A stretch of DNA of 64,000 nt from Maea johnstoni. Its lineage: Eukaryota; Annelida; Polychaeta; Spionida; Magelonidae. The stretch lies in NCBI GenBank assembly GCA_963942565.1, contig OZ012694.1, forward strand, positions 39,122,973-39,186,972, in the 5' to 3' direction. Of this stretch, positions 35,150 to 45,071 are shown one piece after another. Position 1 is the stretch's first letter. Each line of letters starts with the position of its first letter. The notes beneath the pieces are model-generated. The model ran no database searches and was not told the DNA's origin. It saw only the letters and a list, made by a program, of their open reading frames with translations. A program made the position numbers and the translations under genes.

Positions 35150-35980
35150 TTTCTGAAGCTAGTTACATTGATGCAATAATATCACATGTAGTTTCTATTT
35201 CCTAAGTTTATGACAGTCTTCAATGTGCAACAGTAATTCATATTAACTATGCATACAATAGAAGAGCACATAGACCATTGTATGTACACAATGTCATAAA
35301 AAAAATTCTCGAGCTAGTTGCATCATCCAATAACATATAGTTACTGTTTATTGACTTTCCGACCTTACCTAACAGAGTCTGCAATGTGCAATACTAATTC
35401 ATATCAGCTATGCATACGAGAAAAGCATACAGATATAGACCACTGTATATATACAATGAAATACTTTTTTCTCAAGCTAGTTGTCTAATTCAAAATCACA
35501 TAGTTTTCCCTTCCTAGGTTTACTGACAGTCTGCAATGTACAATACTAGCTACTATGCCCTATGCAAGTAATAGGAGCATACAAATAGACCAATGGTTTT
35601 CTCTATGGTTTATCTAACACTAGTTGAATAGAGCAATTTCTATATATTTTCTGTTTCTTAAGGCCTAAAAAAAAATGTTTGTTTCCTGTAAGCCTACCCT
35701 AACAAGTTTTTATTCAAAAAAATCCCTGCCCTAAATTTTTCATTGCCCATCCAACTCCCAATCAACGTAAAACATGCATAAAACACACATTTTTGACAAA
35801 AATAAATAATGCAAAACAATTTTTTTTACCGACCTACCTCCCCTATTTTTTTTCGGACCGTTACAGGAAACAAAACAATTTATTTTTTTAGGCCTAAGTC
35901 CACCAACAGTATGCAAAGATGCACAATGCTTGATTTACCTATGCTAGAAGGATGTACACAGACCAGTGTAAATATGCATC
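35150..35980. repeat. Four-copy tandem repeat, about 130-160 bp period
   Basis: Units start with GCTAGTTG-like words near 35155, 35312, 35473 and 35610 and share CAGTCTGCAATGTGCAATAC, AGCTATGCATAC and ATAGACCA. The fourth unit is split by a MITE at 35661-35894. Confidence 0.75.
35661..35894. mobile_element. Short inverted-repeat element inserted in a tandem unit
   Basis: Left GGCCTAAAAAAAAATGTTTG then TTTCCTGTAA; right TTACAGGAAACAAAACAATT then TATTTTTTTAGGCC: inverted repeats of about 35 bp. TAA or TAAG flanks both ends, a candidate 3-4 bp target duplication. Sister tandem units lack it. Non-coding. Confidence 0.75.
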
Positions 35981-36255
35981 AAAATAACTGGAGAAGGGTA
36001 TTTTTGTGATGACTTTTGAGAGTTCCGTGTGAAGGATGGCCAGCAGAATGCTCAGTTTCCCGACCCCTAGTAAATAAACTTCTTCCTCATTACAAATACA
36101 TTTAAGTTCAATCCATATATCTGAACACACATTTCTAAAATGTTTCTCTTAAACAAATACTACTACTGAGATTTCTTCTTATAATTACTTTATTTATAAT
36201 TCCAAGATTCCATTTCCCATGCAAATCATGTGTTGATATAATAGATAACTTGAGA

Positions 36256-36258
<3 letters not shown>

Positions 36259-36346
<88 letters not shown>
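36259..36346. repeat. (TA)n microsatellite
   Basis: About 88 bases of TA dinucleotides. Confidence 0.95.
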
Positions 36347-36348
<2 letters not shown>

Positions 36349-36734
36349 CATCCCTCAAGAACAATTTCACAATTTTCTTATCATACTATTTAAGATGTAA
36401 ATGCATCCCTGATGTATATTTTGTAATTGCATCGCTTAAGACATTCCTTATATTTTTTATCACATTGTTTGTAAAAAATGCATCTCCATGCATCCCTTAC
36501 AAATATACTTACACTGTGTATTCCCTTCTTGCTTACGTTGATTTCTAAAAGCTGGTTCAGTAAGGTTTTGATCCACACATTTGTATTTACTTCTAAGTAA
36601 TCTTGCCACTTTTTGTGTGTGTGTCCCAGTGCCACTTGTTTGCTGGTGATTCCTGGTATTTTGCAGGTGTTATTTGATCGTCTGAGAACTAGAGGTATGC
36701 CCTCAATCCTGGCACTCTCACTCTGCCCACTCAC

Positions 36735-37230
36735 ATATATATCTCATCACTTACGGCAGCGCTTGATCTGCTACTTTTTGCTGTTGAAAATATCGTGAGG
36801 ATTTCCCAAAGTCTTTCTGCTGGATTAATGCTAATGCTGACACCCACTTGTGTATCTCATGAGAAAGTTCCCTTTCACAAATGCTTGCTATGGCACTTTT
36901 TGCTGTTGATAATATTATGCAGACTTCCCAAAATATTCCTGCTGGATTAATGAATTGCTGACGCCTACTCTTGTATCTCATAAGAAAGTTCCCTTTCACT
37001 TGCAATTACAGCTGCTTAATACTCTACTTTTTTGCTGTTGAAAATATTGTGCAGACTTCCCAAGGTATTCCTGCTGGATTAATAAATTACTGAACGCCCA
37101 CTCTTGTATCTCACATAAAAGTTGGCTCTCACTTACAATTACGGCTTGATACGGCACTTTTTGCTGTTGAAATGGTTGTGAAGAGTTCCCGAAATCCTCC
37201 TCCTGCTGCTGGATCGATGGGCGAGTGGTG
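36735..37230. repeat. Four-copy tandem repeat, about 122-131 bp period
   Basis: ACTTTTTGCTGTTGA recurs near 36773, 36895, 37026 and 37156, followed by ACTTCCCAAAATATTCCTGC, GGATTAAT and CTTGTATCTCA. Reading frames are not conserved between units, so it is not a coding repeat. It runs into CpG-rich DNA. Confidence 0.85.
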
Positions 37231-37440
37231 ACGCGGTTGTTGTTGTTGGTATGGTATCAGCAGCAGCGGCAGCTACTTCTATACTGTCAGTGGTGATTAG
37301 GGAAGTCCCGGTCGTGCCCGTCCCCCTGGAGTCCCCGCAGTACGTGGTTCCTGCTCAGTAATGTGTTGAAGAGAAGCGGCCCCAGCAGCAGCAGCCACGC
37401 ACAGACAGCTCACACTGTTATACAGGAGGGGGAGTCTCCA
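37231..37440. other. CpG-rich segment, possible promoter
   Basis: GC-rich with CAGCAGCAGCGGCAGC and GGCCCCAGCAGCAGCAGCC runs and several CG dinucleotides, between AT-rich flanks. No exon can be defined. A family B left end (CCCACTCATGCCTGC) begins just after it at about 37447. Confidence 0.3.
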
Positions 37441-37787
37441 TATAACCCACTCATGCCTGCATGGAGTTACACTTGAAAACACTATCACAAGAGGGAGATG
37501 TAATACCTACATGCATGCAATCTCCATATAACAAACTCATGCCTGGAGTACCTAACACACAGCCTCGATTTAAGCTTTTGATGCCTGTTTTTTTCCTTTT
37601 GAAAAGACTATACTACACACAGCCTCAATTTGTCCCCAAAATACCAGGCTGAGTTCCCCTTGAAAAGTATTGTCTGCACCTGCGATGTATTCAAATACTT
37701 GTGATTCGAATTTAGCTCCAATACTGCAGGAAAGTGGCCATAAACAAAACTTCACATCACTAATAATAACAGCAGAGAGTTGGCATT

Positions 37788-38298
37788 ATAAGTTTGAATG
37801 CAAAACGGTTGACCCAACACTGAGTTCTGTACGATTGATCAACTGTGAAAGGGCAAATAAAAACCTTTTATTTTCACTACCGTTTTTTGGGGAGAGAAAA
37901 TAAAAGTTTATTTCTTCCAGACCACTCTTGAGGGAGGATAAATCAAAGTTTATTTTTTCCCGACCATGTGAAAGAGAAAATATAAAACTTTTTTTTTCAC
38001 AACCGTTTTTTGGGTACATAATATTAAGTTTTATTTTCTCCTTATTAACATGGTCGGGAAAAAATAAAGTTTTATTTTCTCTTTCACACTTGGTCTATCA
38101 TAGTTCTGGAACCTGAAAAATGACGGAAACCCTGGCACATGGGTACTCAGTGAGAGCTATCCTATAAATACCAACATGACAGGGTTTAAATGGTTTATCA
38201 AAAATCTTTTGCGTCCTTGTCCTTTGGATGAAAGTTAAGCCTCAGCATTAGAAGGGATAAGTTTGAATGCAAAATGGTTGACCCTACACTGAGTTCTG
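37788..38298. repeat. 42-bp direct repeats flanking an inverted-repeat cluster
   Basis: ATAAGTTTGAATGCAAAACG at 37788-37829 and the same with two changes at 38257-38298 (40 of 42 match). Between them, GTGAAAGAGAAAATATAAAA (37965) and TTTTATTTTCTCTTTCACAC (38069) form an inverted pair, and related AAAGTTTATTT words recur. The right flank also holds a truncated family A MITE. Confidence 0.75.
38104..38256 (+). mobile_element. Family A piggyBac-like MITE, copy 17, left-truncated
   Basis: Starts inside the family at ACCTGAAAAATGACGGAAACC and ends AGCATTAGAAGGGATAA. Confidence 0.75.
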
Positions 38299-39009
38299 GT
38301 CCGGAGACAGCGGGGAGACGAAGACGAATCATTTAGCACACATGAAATGTGCACATAGCACCTATCTGAACAATTAAACCGTGGCTGTGGGAATCTAATT
38401 GGCCAGGCAATCATGCTGCCAACATTTCTCATGCTAGCGACCCATCAAGGCAAGATCCCGCTATCATAGGGGAGACCTTAATTGACCCTGCCGCAAAGCC
38501 ATTCTGGCACATGCTAAAATTGTGCCACCGGGACAAACTGCTGGGAATCTCAATGAGGAGGGGCCAGTGGACCAAGAGGGTAGTTACGTCAATTGCACTC
38601 AGTCATGGTGACCTGATAATGATGATGATAATGACTACAGCATGCAACATAACCACTGGCCGGGCCGTTGCAAAAACAGCAATGGGGCAAGCTGAACAAG
38701 ATCCTAACTTGCCCCACTCTGCAATGCTTTGGGCAAAGCCCAATCTCACCTTTGTTTAACAGAGTGGCCAGAGTGGCGGGGCAAGTTAAAGTGCTGGCGG
38801 GGCAAGTCAACTTTAGGGGCAGCTTGCCCCACTCAGAAAATAATATTTTGCAAACTAAGTTGCAGGCTGGACTACGGTGATGATGATTATGATGATGGCG
38901 AATATGATGATGATAATGAAGTGATGATGATGGTGACAATTAGAGTGGTGGTTTAGGAATACAGAATCAGGGCTCGACGCCAAGGGTGAACCTGTAGCCC
39001 CAGGCCAGT
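38299..39009. other. Flanking DNA left of the LINE
   Basis: Mixed-composition DNA with inverted CTTGCCCCACTC words around 38710-38835 and a GAT triplet run near 38876-38935. The 30 bases before the LINE, with the DNA after it, form one continuous sequence once the LINE is removed. Confidence 0.4.
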
Positions 39010-39025
39010 AAAAATTCACCAAAAC
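39010..39025. repeat. Left target-site duplication of the LINE
   Basis: AAAAATTCACCAAAAC, repeated exactly at 49139-49154. The complementary strand reads TTTTT then ACTGG at the inferred first nick, which fits an L1-type endonuclease site. Confidence 0.93.
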
Positions 39026-39030
39026 GTTAG

Positions 39031-39038
39031 TGACGTCA
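39031..39038 (+). promoter_or_regulatory. CRE-like site at the LINE 5' terminus
   Basis: TGACGTCA, the full palindromic cAMP-response element consensus, lies five bases inside the element. A LINE must carry its own internal promoter at its 5' end, so a factor site there is plausible; its use is inference. Confidence 0.45.
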
Positions 39039-39322
39039 TGACCGAGTGAACAGACCAGTCTCGTGTGGGCTCCGTGAAAAATAGACGAAATATTACAGAA
39101 ATACACATATGGAGATGATGTCACGAGAGGAATAGCTCGAAGAAGAGACATGGACAGAGGAGGAAGATAGCCTTTCAGAGAAAACAGCATAGAAAAGCAG
39201 AAAAGTTGAATAGAAAATCCGGGTGAGTGCCAGAAACATTTGTAAAAGCACGAGGTAGAGTGGTGTGGTGGCTGACACCCCCACGTCTAGAGTGTAGAAG
39301 CCCGCGGACGGAGAGAAGGCTG

Positions 39323-39364
39323 TAACAGCCAATGACAACACTCTAACAGCCAATGAAAACACTC
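39323..39364 (+). promoter_or_regulatory. Duplicated 21-bp CCAAT-box unit in the LINE 5' UTR
   Basis: TAACAGCCAATGACAACACTC and, directly after, the same with one change. Each contains CCAAT. Tandem CCAAT units are common in promoters, but no start site can be read from sequence. Confidence 0.4.
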
Positions 39365-40129
39365 TAAGCCGTAGCGCGAGACGGTCGGGATACTCTACTT
39401 TTGAATGAGGGATTTACGGCCACAGCACATGGCAGACTCTCTGGCTTGAGCATGAAAGAGGCAGCCACTCTTGTTCGGATTATATGATATCAGACGGAGA
39501 CCTCCGCTGTTTTGGATAATCCAGAACAGATCTTTACGATTCATACTTGCGGATCATCCGGCAGATGAGTGCGATTTATATACTTTAATGGACTTATAGA
39601 GCGTGTGCCGAGCTTTCTGCGGGATCGAGATTGTGGATTGACGGCTGCGTCTACATAGACCGAGAATAAAGATCTACGGGCGGGATATTTTGGCGAAACA
39701 ACCAACTCGACGAGCCAGGCGGACTATTTCTGATGAACTTTTGAGATAAGGGGATGATCCTGACGACGGCGACTTGAGAAAATCACTGGCCCGGCGAAAC
39801 GTAGAGACGACGGCGCGAAACATAGTCTTGTGATCCCCGGAAAGGACTCGCAAATCAAGTTGGTGAGTTGCTTTAAAAGAACGGACATAGTAGCCACTCA
39901 GGCTAGCGAAGACTTTTGAAAATATATAAGATAAAGTAACCACCGGCAGTGTTCCTGTAAGCGTTTTCGCTGATATCGTATGCTCTGTTGTTTTCGTTGA
40001 GCGAAAATAGGGAAACATCCACTGTAACACCAACCCGTCTGAAATAGCTCGTTGAGCGATAATAAGGAATAACAAATAGACGGTGTTTAGTAATCGGATA
40101 CTGACCTTTACCCTTGTATAACCATAAAC

Positions 40130-41494
40130 ATGCCACGAAAAAGAAGGGTATCGAGCACGAAAAAGAAACTCAAAGAAGTAAGAGTGTTAAGGTCAGATAG
40201 GCCTGACAGAGTAGACAGGGCAGAGTCAGAAGAAGAAAGCTCGGGCTCAGACACCACGGAGGTAACAGATGAAATAGAAATAAGGGAGGCAGAACCACCA
40301 ACAATGAAATTAGCCCCTATTTTTGAAAAAATGCAATCGAGTAAAAACACTGCCCCCGTGGTGTCCCCTGAGGACAGGGCACATAGCGAAGATGAACAGC
40401 AGATTAGACACACAGGTGGTGAGAGAAGCAGAGAGTCAGACCAGTCACAAAGTCAGGCCTCCCCAGACCCTATAGTGTTAAGATCAGGTTATAGGGATGA
40501 GGACGAACTCCCATTGAGAATTGAACAGGAAAACCCAACTGCAGAGAGTGTCAGGAAAAGACTGTTCAATAGTGTAGAAAGGAGGAGTAGGGAAACAGAG
40601 GAGGAAGACAGATGGAGAGTTGACTTGAGAGCGATGGAAGAAAGACTGCTAAAACATCAGGTAGAGAGTGAGACTAGAATTAAGAGGGCAAATGTGGAGG
40701 CATACGATCAATGCAGAAGAGATATGATAGATCTGCTGGACATGGAAGAAAAGATTAGAAAGAAGGAAATAGATATTAGAGTGAAACAGGCCACGGCAGA
40801 GAAAGTGGATAGAAATGAAAATGAGGAATTGAAGCGCAAGGTTGCTAGGCTAGAAAATGCATTAGAGAAAGTAAATGATAACATAAGAATAGGTGTAGAA
40901 CATCAAGTATCAAGCCAGTTTCAAATAGAGAAGAACAAAGAAAAGATAAAATCTCTTGAGGAGTTAATTATAAGGAAAGACAAGGAAATTGCCGCCCTCA
41001 CCTCCCAGTCTGAAATATCAGATCAATACACACGAAAACTAAACATGTGGATTTATGGGCTGGAAGGAAATGATAAGGATCCTGAAGACACTCTAAAAAG
41101 AGTGAAGGATTTTGTGGTGAATGACCTAAAGGCCAATAAAAACACTGTTGAAAACTGGGATATCAGGCATATACATAGAGTCCCAGGGAATAAAAATGAA
41201 CCAAGTCCTATCATTGTGTCCTTCTTAAAGTGGAAGGACAAAGAGTTCTTGCTTCGAATGGGCAAGGAATTAAGGGGACACAATGAAGGTAAACAACACT
41301 GGGTAAGCTTTAAACATGACTTGGCAAAGGGAGCGAGGGCGGCAAGAAAAGCCATGGGTATTGAGGCTGCTTCCATTAGGGAAAAGGAAAACCTGATGGC
41401 AAGAGTGTGTGATAATGCAAAGGGCTTTGTCTGGCTACAGACAAAGAAGAAAAAGGAAGACAATTGGGATACAATAAGGTCTTATAAACCTTAG
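40130..41494 (+). CDS. LINE ORF1 protein: coiled coil and RRM-like nucleic-acid-binding protein
   Basis: 454 codons, ATG to TAG. The first 150 residues are charged and disordered-looking, with a basic start (MPRKRRVSSTKKK) that could serve as a nuclear signal. Residues 150-298 form a long heptad-rich coiled coil, expected to oligomerise the protein. Residues 302-375 match the RRM region of L1-type ORF1 proteins (KLNMWIYGLEG, then WDIRHIHRVPG, then PIIVSFLKWKDKEFLL), and 380-450 the small C-terminal domain. Family members bind the element RNA and act as chaperones in the ribonucleoprotein. There is no CCHC knuckle. The frame is whole. It lies 1.1 kb from the element start and about 0.3 kb before the TatD ORF, which is in a different reading frame. 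Confidence 0.9.
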   Translation: MPRKRRVSSTKKKLKEVRVLRSDRPDRVDRAESEEESSGSDTTEVTDEIEIREAEPPTMKLAPIFEKMQSSKNTAPVVSPEDRAHSEDEQQIRHTGGERSRESDQSQSQASPDPIVLRSGYRDEDELPLRIEQENPTAESVRKRLFNSVERRSRETEEEDRWRVDLRAMEERLLKHQVESETRIKRANVEAYDQCRRDMIDLLDMEEKIRKKEIDIRVKQATAEKVDRNENEELKRKVARLENALEKVNDNIRIGVEHQVSSQFQIEKNKEKIKSLEELIIRKDKEIAALTSQSEISDQYTRKLNMWIYGLEGNDKDPEDTLKRVKDFVVNDLKANKNTVENWDIRHIHRVPGNKNEPSPIIVSFLKWKDKEFLLRMGKELRGHNEGKQHWVSFKHDLAKGARAARKAMGIEAASIREKENLMARVCDNAKGFVWLQTKKKKEDNWDTIRSYKP

Positions 41495-41843
41495 CCATTG
41501 ATTTGAGAAAATATGGCTAGTTTGTATTTGTGTATTGTCTGTTGTGCAAATTATGTATATATTTTTTCTTTTTTATGCTCTCCCACAGGATACCTATTCA
41601 GTTTATTATGATTAATTTCTAGTTTATACCTTTAGAGCTCGGACCAAGATATGTCTATATCAATAACATTTGACTAACCATACTAGAGAGGCGACAGTAT
41701 ACTTAAAACTACATAGTGGAATAATAATAACTCCTTGCCTTACCTTAATATCTTAACTCCTCTACTATAGAACATTATGTCAATTCTCTATCTATGTATA
41801 ACACTTAAATACTCTACCTTTGAAGTTTGATAACACTGACCCC
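41495..41843 (+). other. LINE spacer between ORF1 and the TatD ORF
   Basis: AT-rich, about 350 bases, with stops in all frames. No poly(A), repeat or splice signal marks it as a later insertion junction. Confidence 0.6.
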
Positions 41844-43220
41844 ATGTCCACCTACACTAACTCAAGTCCTCTATTACAGAACATGGCATCCTTTGTCCCA
41901 TACCTGGGGATGGATTGGCCAAAGACCTGCATATTATGTGGTTCAGATGACATGAACAGGAAGAAGCATTTTATCAGTGCACACCTAGGGACATCCTGGT
42001 GGGGCCTGTTTCCAGATCGAACATGCTGGAAATGTAACCATTATGAGTCGACGACACATATTGAGACATGTAGATCATATGGAACAAACGGCACTTTCAA
42101 CCCGGTCTCACATTATATGACATTTGTGCTGAGAGTGAGGGATTTCCTTAACTTTGTTAAGCTAGAGTTGGGCCTGAATGAACTGACTGACATTCTGTCA
42201 ATTGTACAAACCAAGAGACTATCTTATGCAGGTTCAATTTTTTGCCAGAAACAGGTGGAGCACTGCAAAATTATTGATGAATATTTTGAACTGTCTCCCA
42301 AATCACAATACTCTCCGGCAAACCCCACCCGACTGTCAGAATTGTTCCACTGGCAAACACTGACGTTGATCTTTGATTATTGTGACAAGGTCGGGACAAT
42401 GTCAGGGCCACTGGACAATCATGTCCCTATAACGTATATAGACTCCCACTGCCATGTGGACAGACTGCAGACAAATTTTGGGGTGTCCGGCAGTCAGGAC
42501 GTCATCACAGCATTGTATGCTGAGGTCAAGGATGATAGATATGAGGGTTGCATATCCAATTTGGTAGATCCTTGGTTGTGGGATGGTCCACTTCATTCGG
42601 CTATAGTGAAGGACCCAAAAGTACATGTCACTGTGGGCCTTCATCCAAAACACTATGACAGGATGGGCGATCAGATCAAAAATGATCTTGAAAGAATGAT
42701 TACATTGCCAACAGTAGTGGGCTTTGGAGAGATCGGACTTGACTACAATAGGGCTACCCAAGCTGACAAGGACGGACAGATGGAAAGCTTTAGAGACCTA
42801 TTAAAAATTGCTGCAAAGACAAGGAAGACAGTGGTCATACATGGTAGGGACGCATTTGATGATGTATTGGCTGAAATGAAAAAAGAACTCATTCCCTCAA
42901 CACTGGTACACTACCACAGCTTCGAAGAAGGTCTGCTTGAAGCTAGACAATTTCTGGACGCCTTCCCTCAAACTTGTTTTGGCTTGACTGGTAAAATTGT
43001 GACAAGACAGAACCACATGACAGACCTGACACAATACCTACCTTTAGAGAATCTGATATGCGAAACAGACAGCCCATACTTCCCCACAGGAACACACCCA
43101 TACAGCTGCCCTGCAGATGTATTAGACATTATGAGAGAACTGGCCAGAAGGAGGGGCAAATCACTGAACGAGATTATGATTAAAATGAGACTTAACACTT
43201 TGAGGCTATACAGATTCTAG
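41844..43220 (+). CDS. Zinc-finger TatD-family nuclease encoded inside a LINE
   Basis: The frame is open from 41802; the first ATG is at 41844 (458 residues from there). Numbering below runs from the TTG at 41820. C37, C40, H50 and H55 form a C2H2-like finger, and C69, C72, H80 and C84 a second C2HC-like one. Residues 205-466 are a complete TatD domain: metal-site HxH at H210/H212 (IDSHCHVD), GLHP at 273-276, GEIGLDY with E304, VIHGRDAF with H341, H366 in HYHSF, and ETDSPY with D417. TatD enzymes are metal-dependent DNases of the amidohydrolase fold; animal TATDN2-like members are closest in feel. All expected ligands are present, so it should be active. Base composition is more balanced than in A-rich ORF2. 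Role in the element is inferred: trimming or removal of nucleic acid during integration. Confidence 0.92.
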   Translation: MSTYTNSSPLLQNMASFVPYLGMDWPKTCILCGSDDMNRKKHFISAHLGTSWWGLFPDRTCWKCNHYESTTHIETCRSYGTNGTFNPVSHYMTFVLRVRDFLNFVKLELGLNELTDILSIVQTKRLSYAGSIFCQKQVEHCKIIDEYFELSPKSQYSPANPTRLSELFHWQTLTLIFDYCDKVGTMSGPLDNHVPITYIDSHCHVDRLQTNFGVSGSQDVITALYAEVKDDRYEGCISNLVDPWLWDGPLHSAIVKDPKVHVTVGLHPKHYDRMGDQIKNDLERMITLPTVVGFGEIGLDYNRATQADKDGQMESFRDLLKIAAKTRKTVVIHGRDAFDDVLAEMKKELIPSTLVHYHSFEEGLLEARQFLDAFPQTCFGLTGKIVTRQNHMTDLTQYLPLENLICETDSPYFPTGTHPYSCPADVLDIMRELARRRGKSLNEIMIKMRLNTLRLYRF

Positions 43221-45022
43221 AGAAATTCAAAAATTAGATACTTGAAGTGACAATACTAAAGTGACATATTCAGAATGCTATGGATAATCCAGAGTATGAA
43301 TGAACTTTTTGGCAACTGCTTTTTACAAATGACTGGAAATTGACAAAAAGATAGTGAACTTTCTGGCAAACTACTTTTTACAAATGACTGGAAATTGACA
43401 AAAAAATGACTACATTTATTCAAACCTTAAGATTTTGACTGACTGACAATATAACAACTAGCCCCTTTTATTAACAATAACCCTACCTGTGAACCCTTCT
43501 GAACCCTTCCTTGTCCTGTGGAGAGGGTGTGAAAGAGGGCAGCTAAAATCATGTACAAAATTGGCCCGTCCCAACTGGGTAATCCAGGAAGGGTGGACCA
43601 GCCAGATGTAAATGGATAAGCCAGATGCATCTACTATAAGAAATCTGCTGCCCCTTTCCAATTTTTCTTTTTTATTGTACGGGTTTTGATGCATATATAT
43701 ACCCTTATATTTTTCTAATAGTATACATATACCAATGGATCATCCAGTGGGATATAAAAGTGTAAGGCATGGATAATCCAGGCATACACTAAGATTTACA
43801 TATATACTAAATGGGTAATGTGAGGCATCAACTCCCAAATATCAACAATTATGCTTATTTATTTTGCACAACAGGGTACAAGTCTGGTGTATAACAATTG
43901 GAAATATGCTCCTTTGTGATTTCTGTGTTTCTTGTTGGACTCTGTGGCCGGTCGGCACACCAGCCAAACATTGTTTAGATGGACATATTGATAACATGTT
44001 TCAATAAATCTACATGATATTAAGGAGATAATATGGGAAGTAACCCCAAATAAGTTATAGCAAGAGGGGAAAAACCCTAAAACTTGTATACAAATAGTAG
44101 TTTATTTCTGAATATGGTAAGGACTATTGATTTCTTTTGAAATATTGAGATGTGGATATTTGATAAGTAGACTATATAAAGTTCACATTCACGTAAAGTG
44201 AAATTGTGTGAATTGAGAGAGTGAAACCTCTATAGTATGCTACAAGGGGAAGAACCCTAAAACTATGTTAACCAGTTACTTTTGTTTAATTAATTTTAAC
44301 TTTTCAACTTTGAGATGTGGGAATTTTGATAAGTATGCTATTTAAAGTTTATATTCATGTAAAGTGAATTTGTTTGAATTGAGAGAGGGAAAGCTTTATG
44401 GTATGCCACATGGGGAAGAGCCCTAAAATTATGCAAACCAGTTACTTTTGTATAACTACTTTTAACTTTTCAATCCTTGAGGGGACAGAGAAATGGATGT
44501 TTTGAGAATACAATGTCGTGTTTTTGTTGACATTATAGATAAGTGTAGTGGAAAATGTGGATTACACTTAAAAAGAAGGTTTAATCTGATATGCCATATA
44601 GTAGATTAGCAAATGCTAATATATGGTTCTTGTACTCTATTTCTTTTCTTTTTTCTTGTGTCTAATGAATACATATTGTCATATTTGTCCAAAGGATAAA
44701 TCTGGGGCACAGCCCCTTTATTCCATTATAATGTGTATATAGTTATTTAAATATAGTGTGGAACTATGACAGAGGTTATTTTATGCAAAACATAGCTTAG
44801 ATTATCTCGTTGCAGTTCGGGTGAAAACCCATTATATGTATGTTGTATCTGGTTGGTGTGTCGCCTGGCTATGGGGTGTTGGAGTAATAAGGAGCCCAAT
44901 TGGAAGCTGTGTGGAGTCACGACTCATTGTGTTGGAATATTGTATGTATATAAAATGATATATGTTTATTTGTGTGTTGCTAGTTACAATGATATGGTTT
45001 TGAAACAAAATATAGAATATAG
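43221..45022 (+). other. Long LINE spacer before ORF2, with tandem repeats
   Basis: 1.8 kb without a long frame. It holds a 53-bp tandem pair at 43301-43406 (TGAACTTTTTGGCAACTGC unit), four copies of a TGGATAATCCAG-like motif (43281, 43576, 43736, 43770), and a 166-180 bp tandem array at 44061-44480. Such a long, repeat-bearing gap between LINE ORFs is unusual and may direct internal initiation of ORF2. Confidence 0.75.
44061..44480 (+). repeat. Tandem repeat in the LINE spacer, 2.4 units of 166-180 bp
   Basis: GGGGAA followed by a CCCTAAAA word recurs at 44066, 44246 and 44412. Units share CCAGTTACTTTTGT, TTTTAACTTTTCAA, GAGATGTGG and CATGTAAAGTGAA. Between-unit divergence is moderate. Confidence 0.85.
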
Positions 45023-45071
45023 GGGGTGGTGTCGCTGGCTAAACTTACAAAAAAGTTGGAAGAAAAGTTGA
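44871..45071 (+). CDS. Small upstream ORF overlapping the start of ORF2
   Basis: ATG at 44871, 66 codons (MGCWSNKEPNWK at the start), ending TGA at 45069-45071, so it overlaps the ORF2 frame by about 46 bases in the frame one base ahead. No domain is recognised. It may be chance, or it may couple ORF2 translation by termination and restart, since ORF2 has no ATG of its own here. Confidence 0.3.
   Translation: MGCWSNKEPNWKLCGVTTHCVGILYVYKMIYVYLCVASYNDMVLKQNIEYRGWCRWLNLQKSWKKS

Noticed and set aside
41053-41463. 136-codon antisense frame in ORF1, and similar antisense frames in the TatD ORF and ORF2
   Set aside because: Shadows of the real frames; no recognisable domain.
41844-43220. TatD frame as bacterial contamination or an independent host gene
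   Set aside because: It lies within one insertion bounded by a 16-bp duplication, on the LINE strand, without its own poly(A), duplication or introns, and carries an N-terminal extension that I do not know from bacterial TatD.
45046-45060. Programmed -1 frameshift at the A run as the ORF2 entry
   Set aside because: The run is not in the register of a canonical X XXY YYZ site for the upstream frame; kept only as a remote option.
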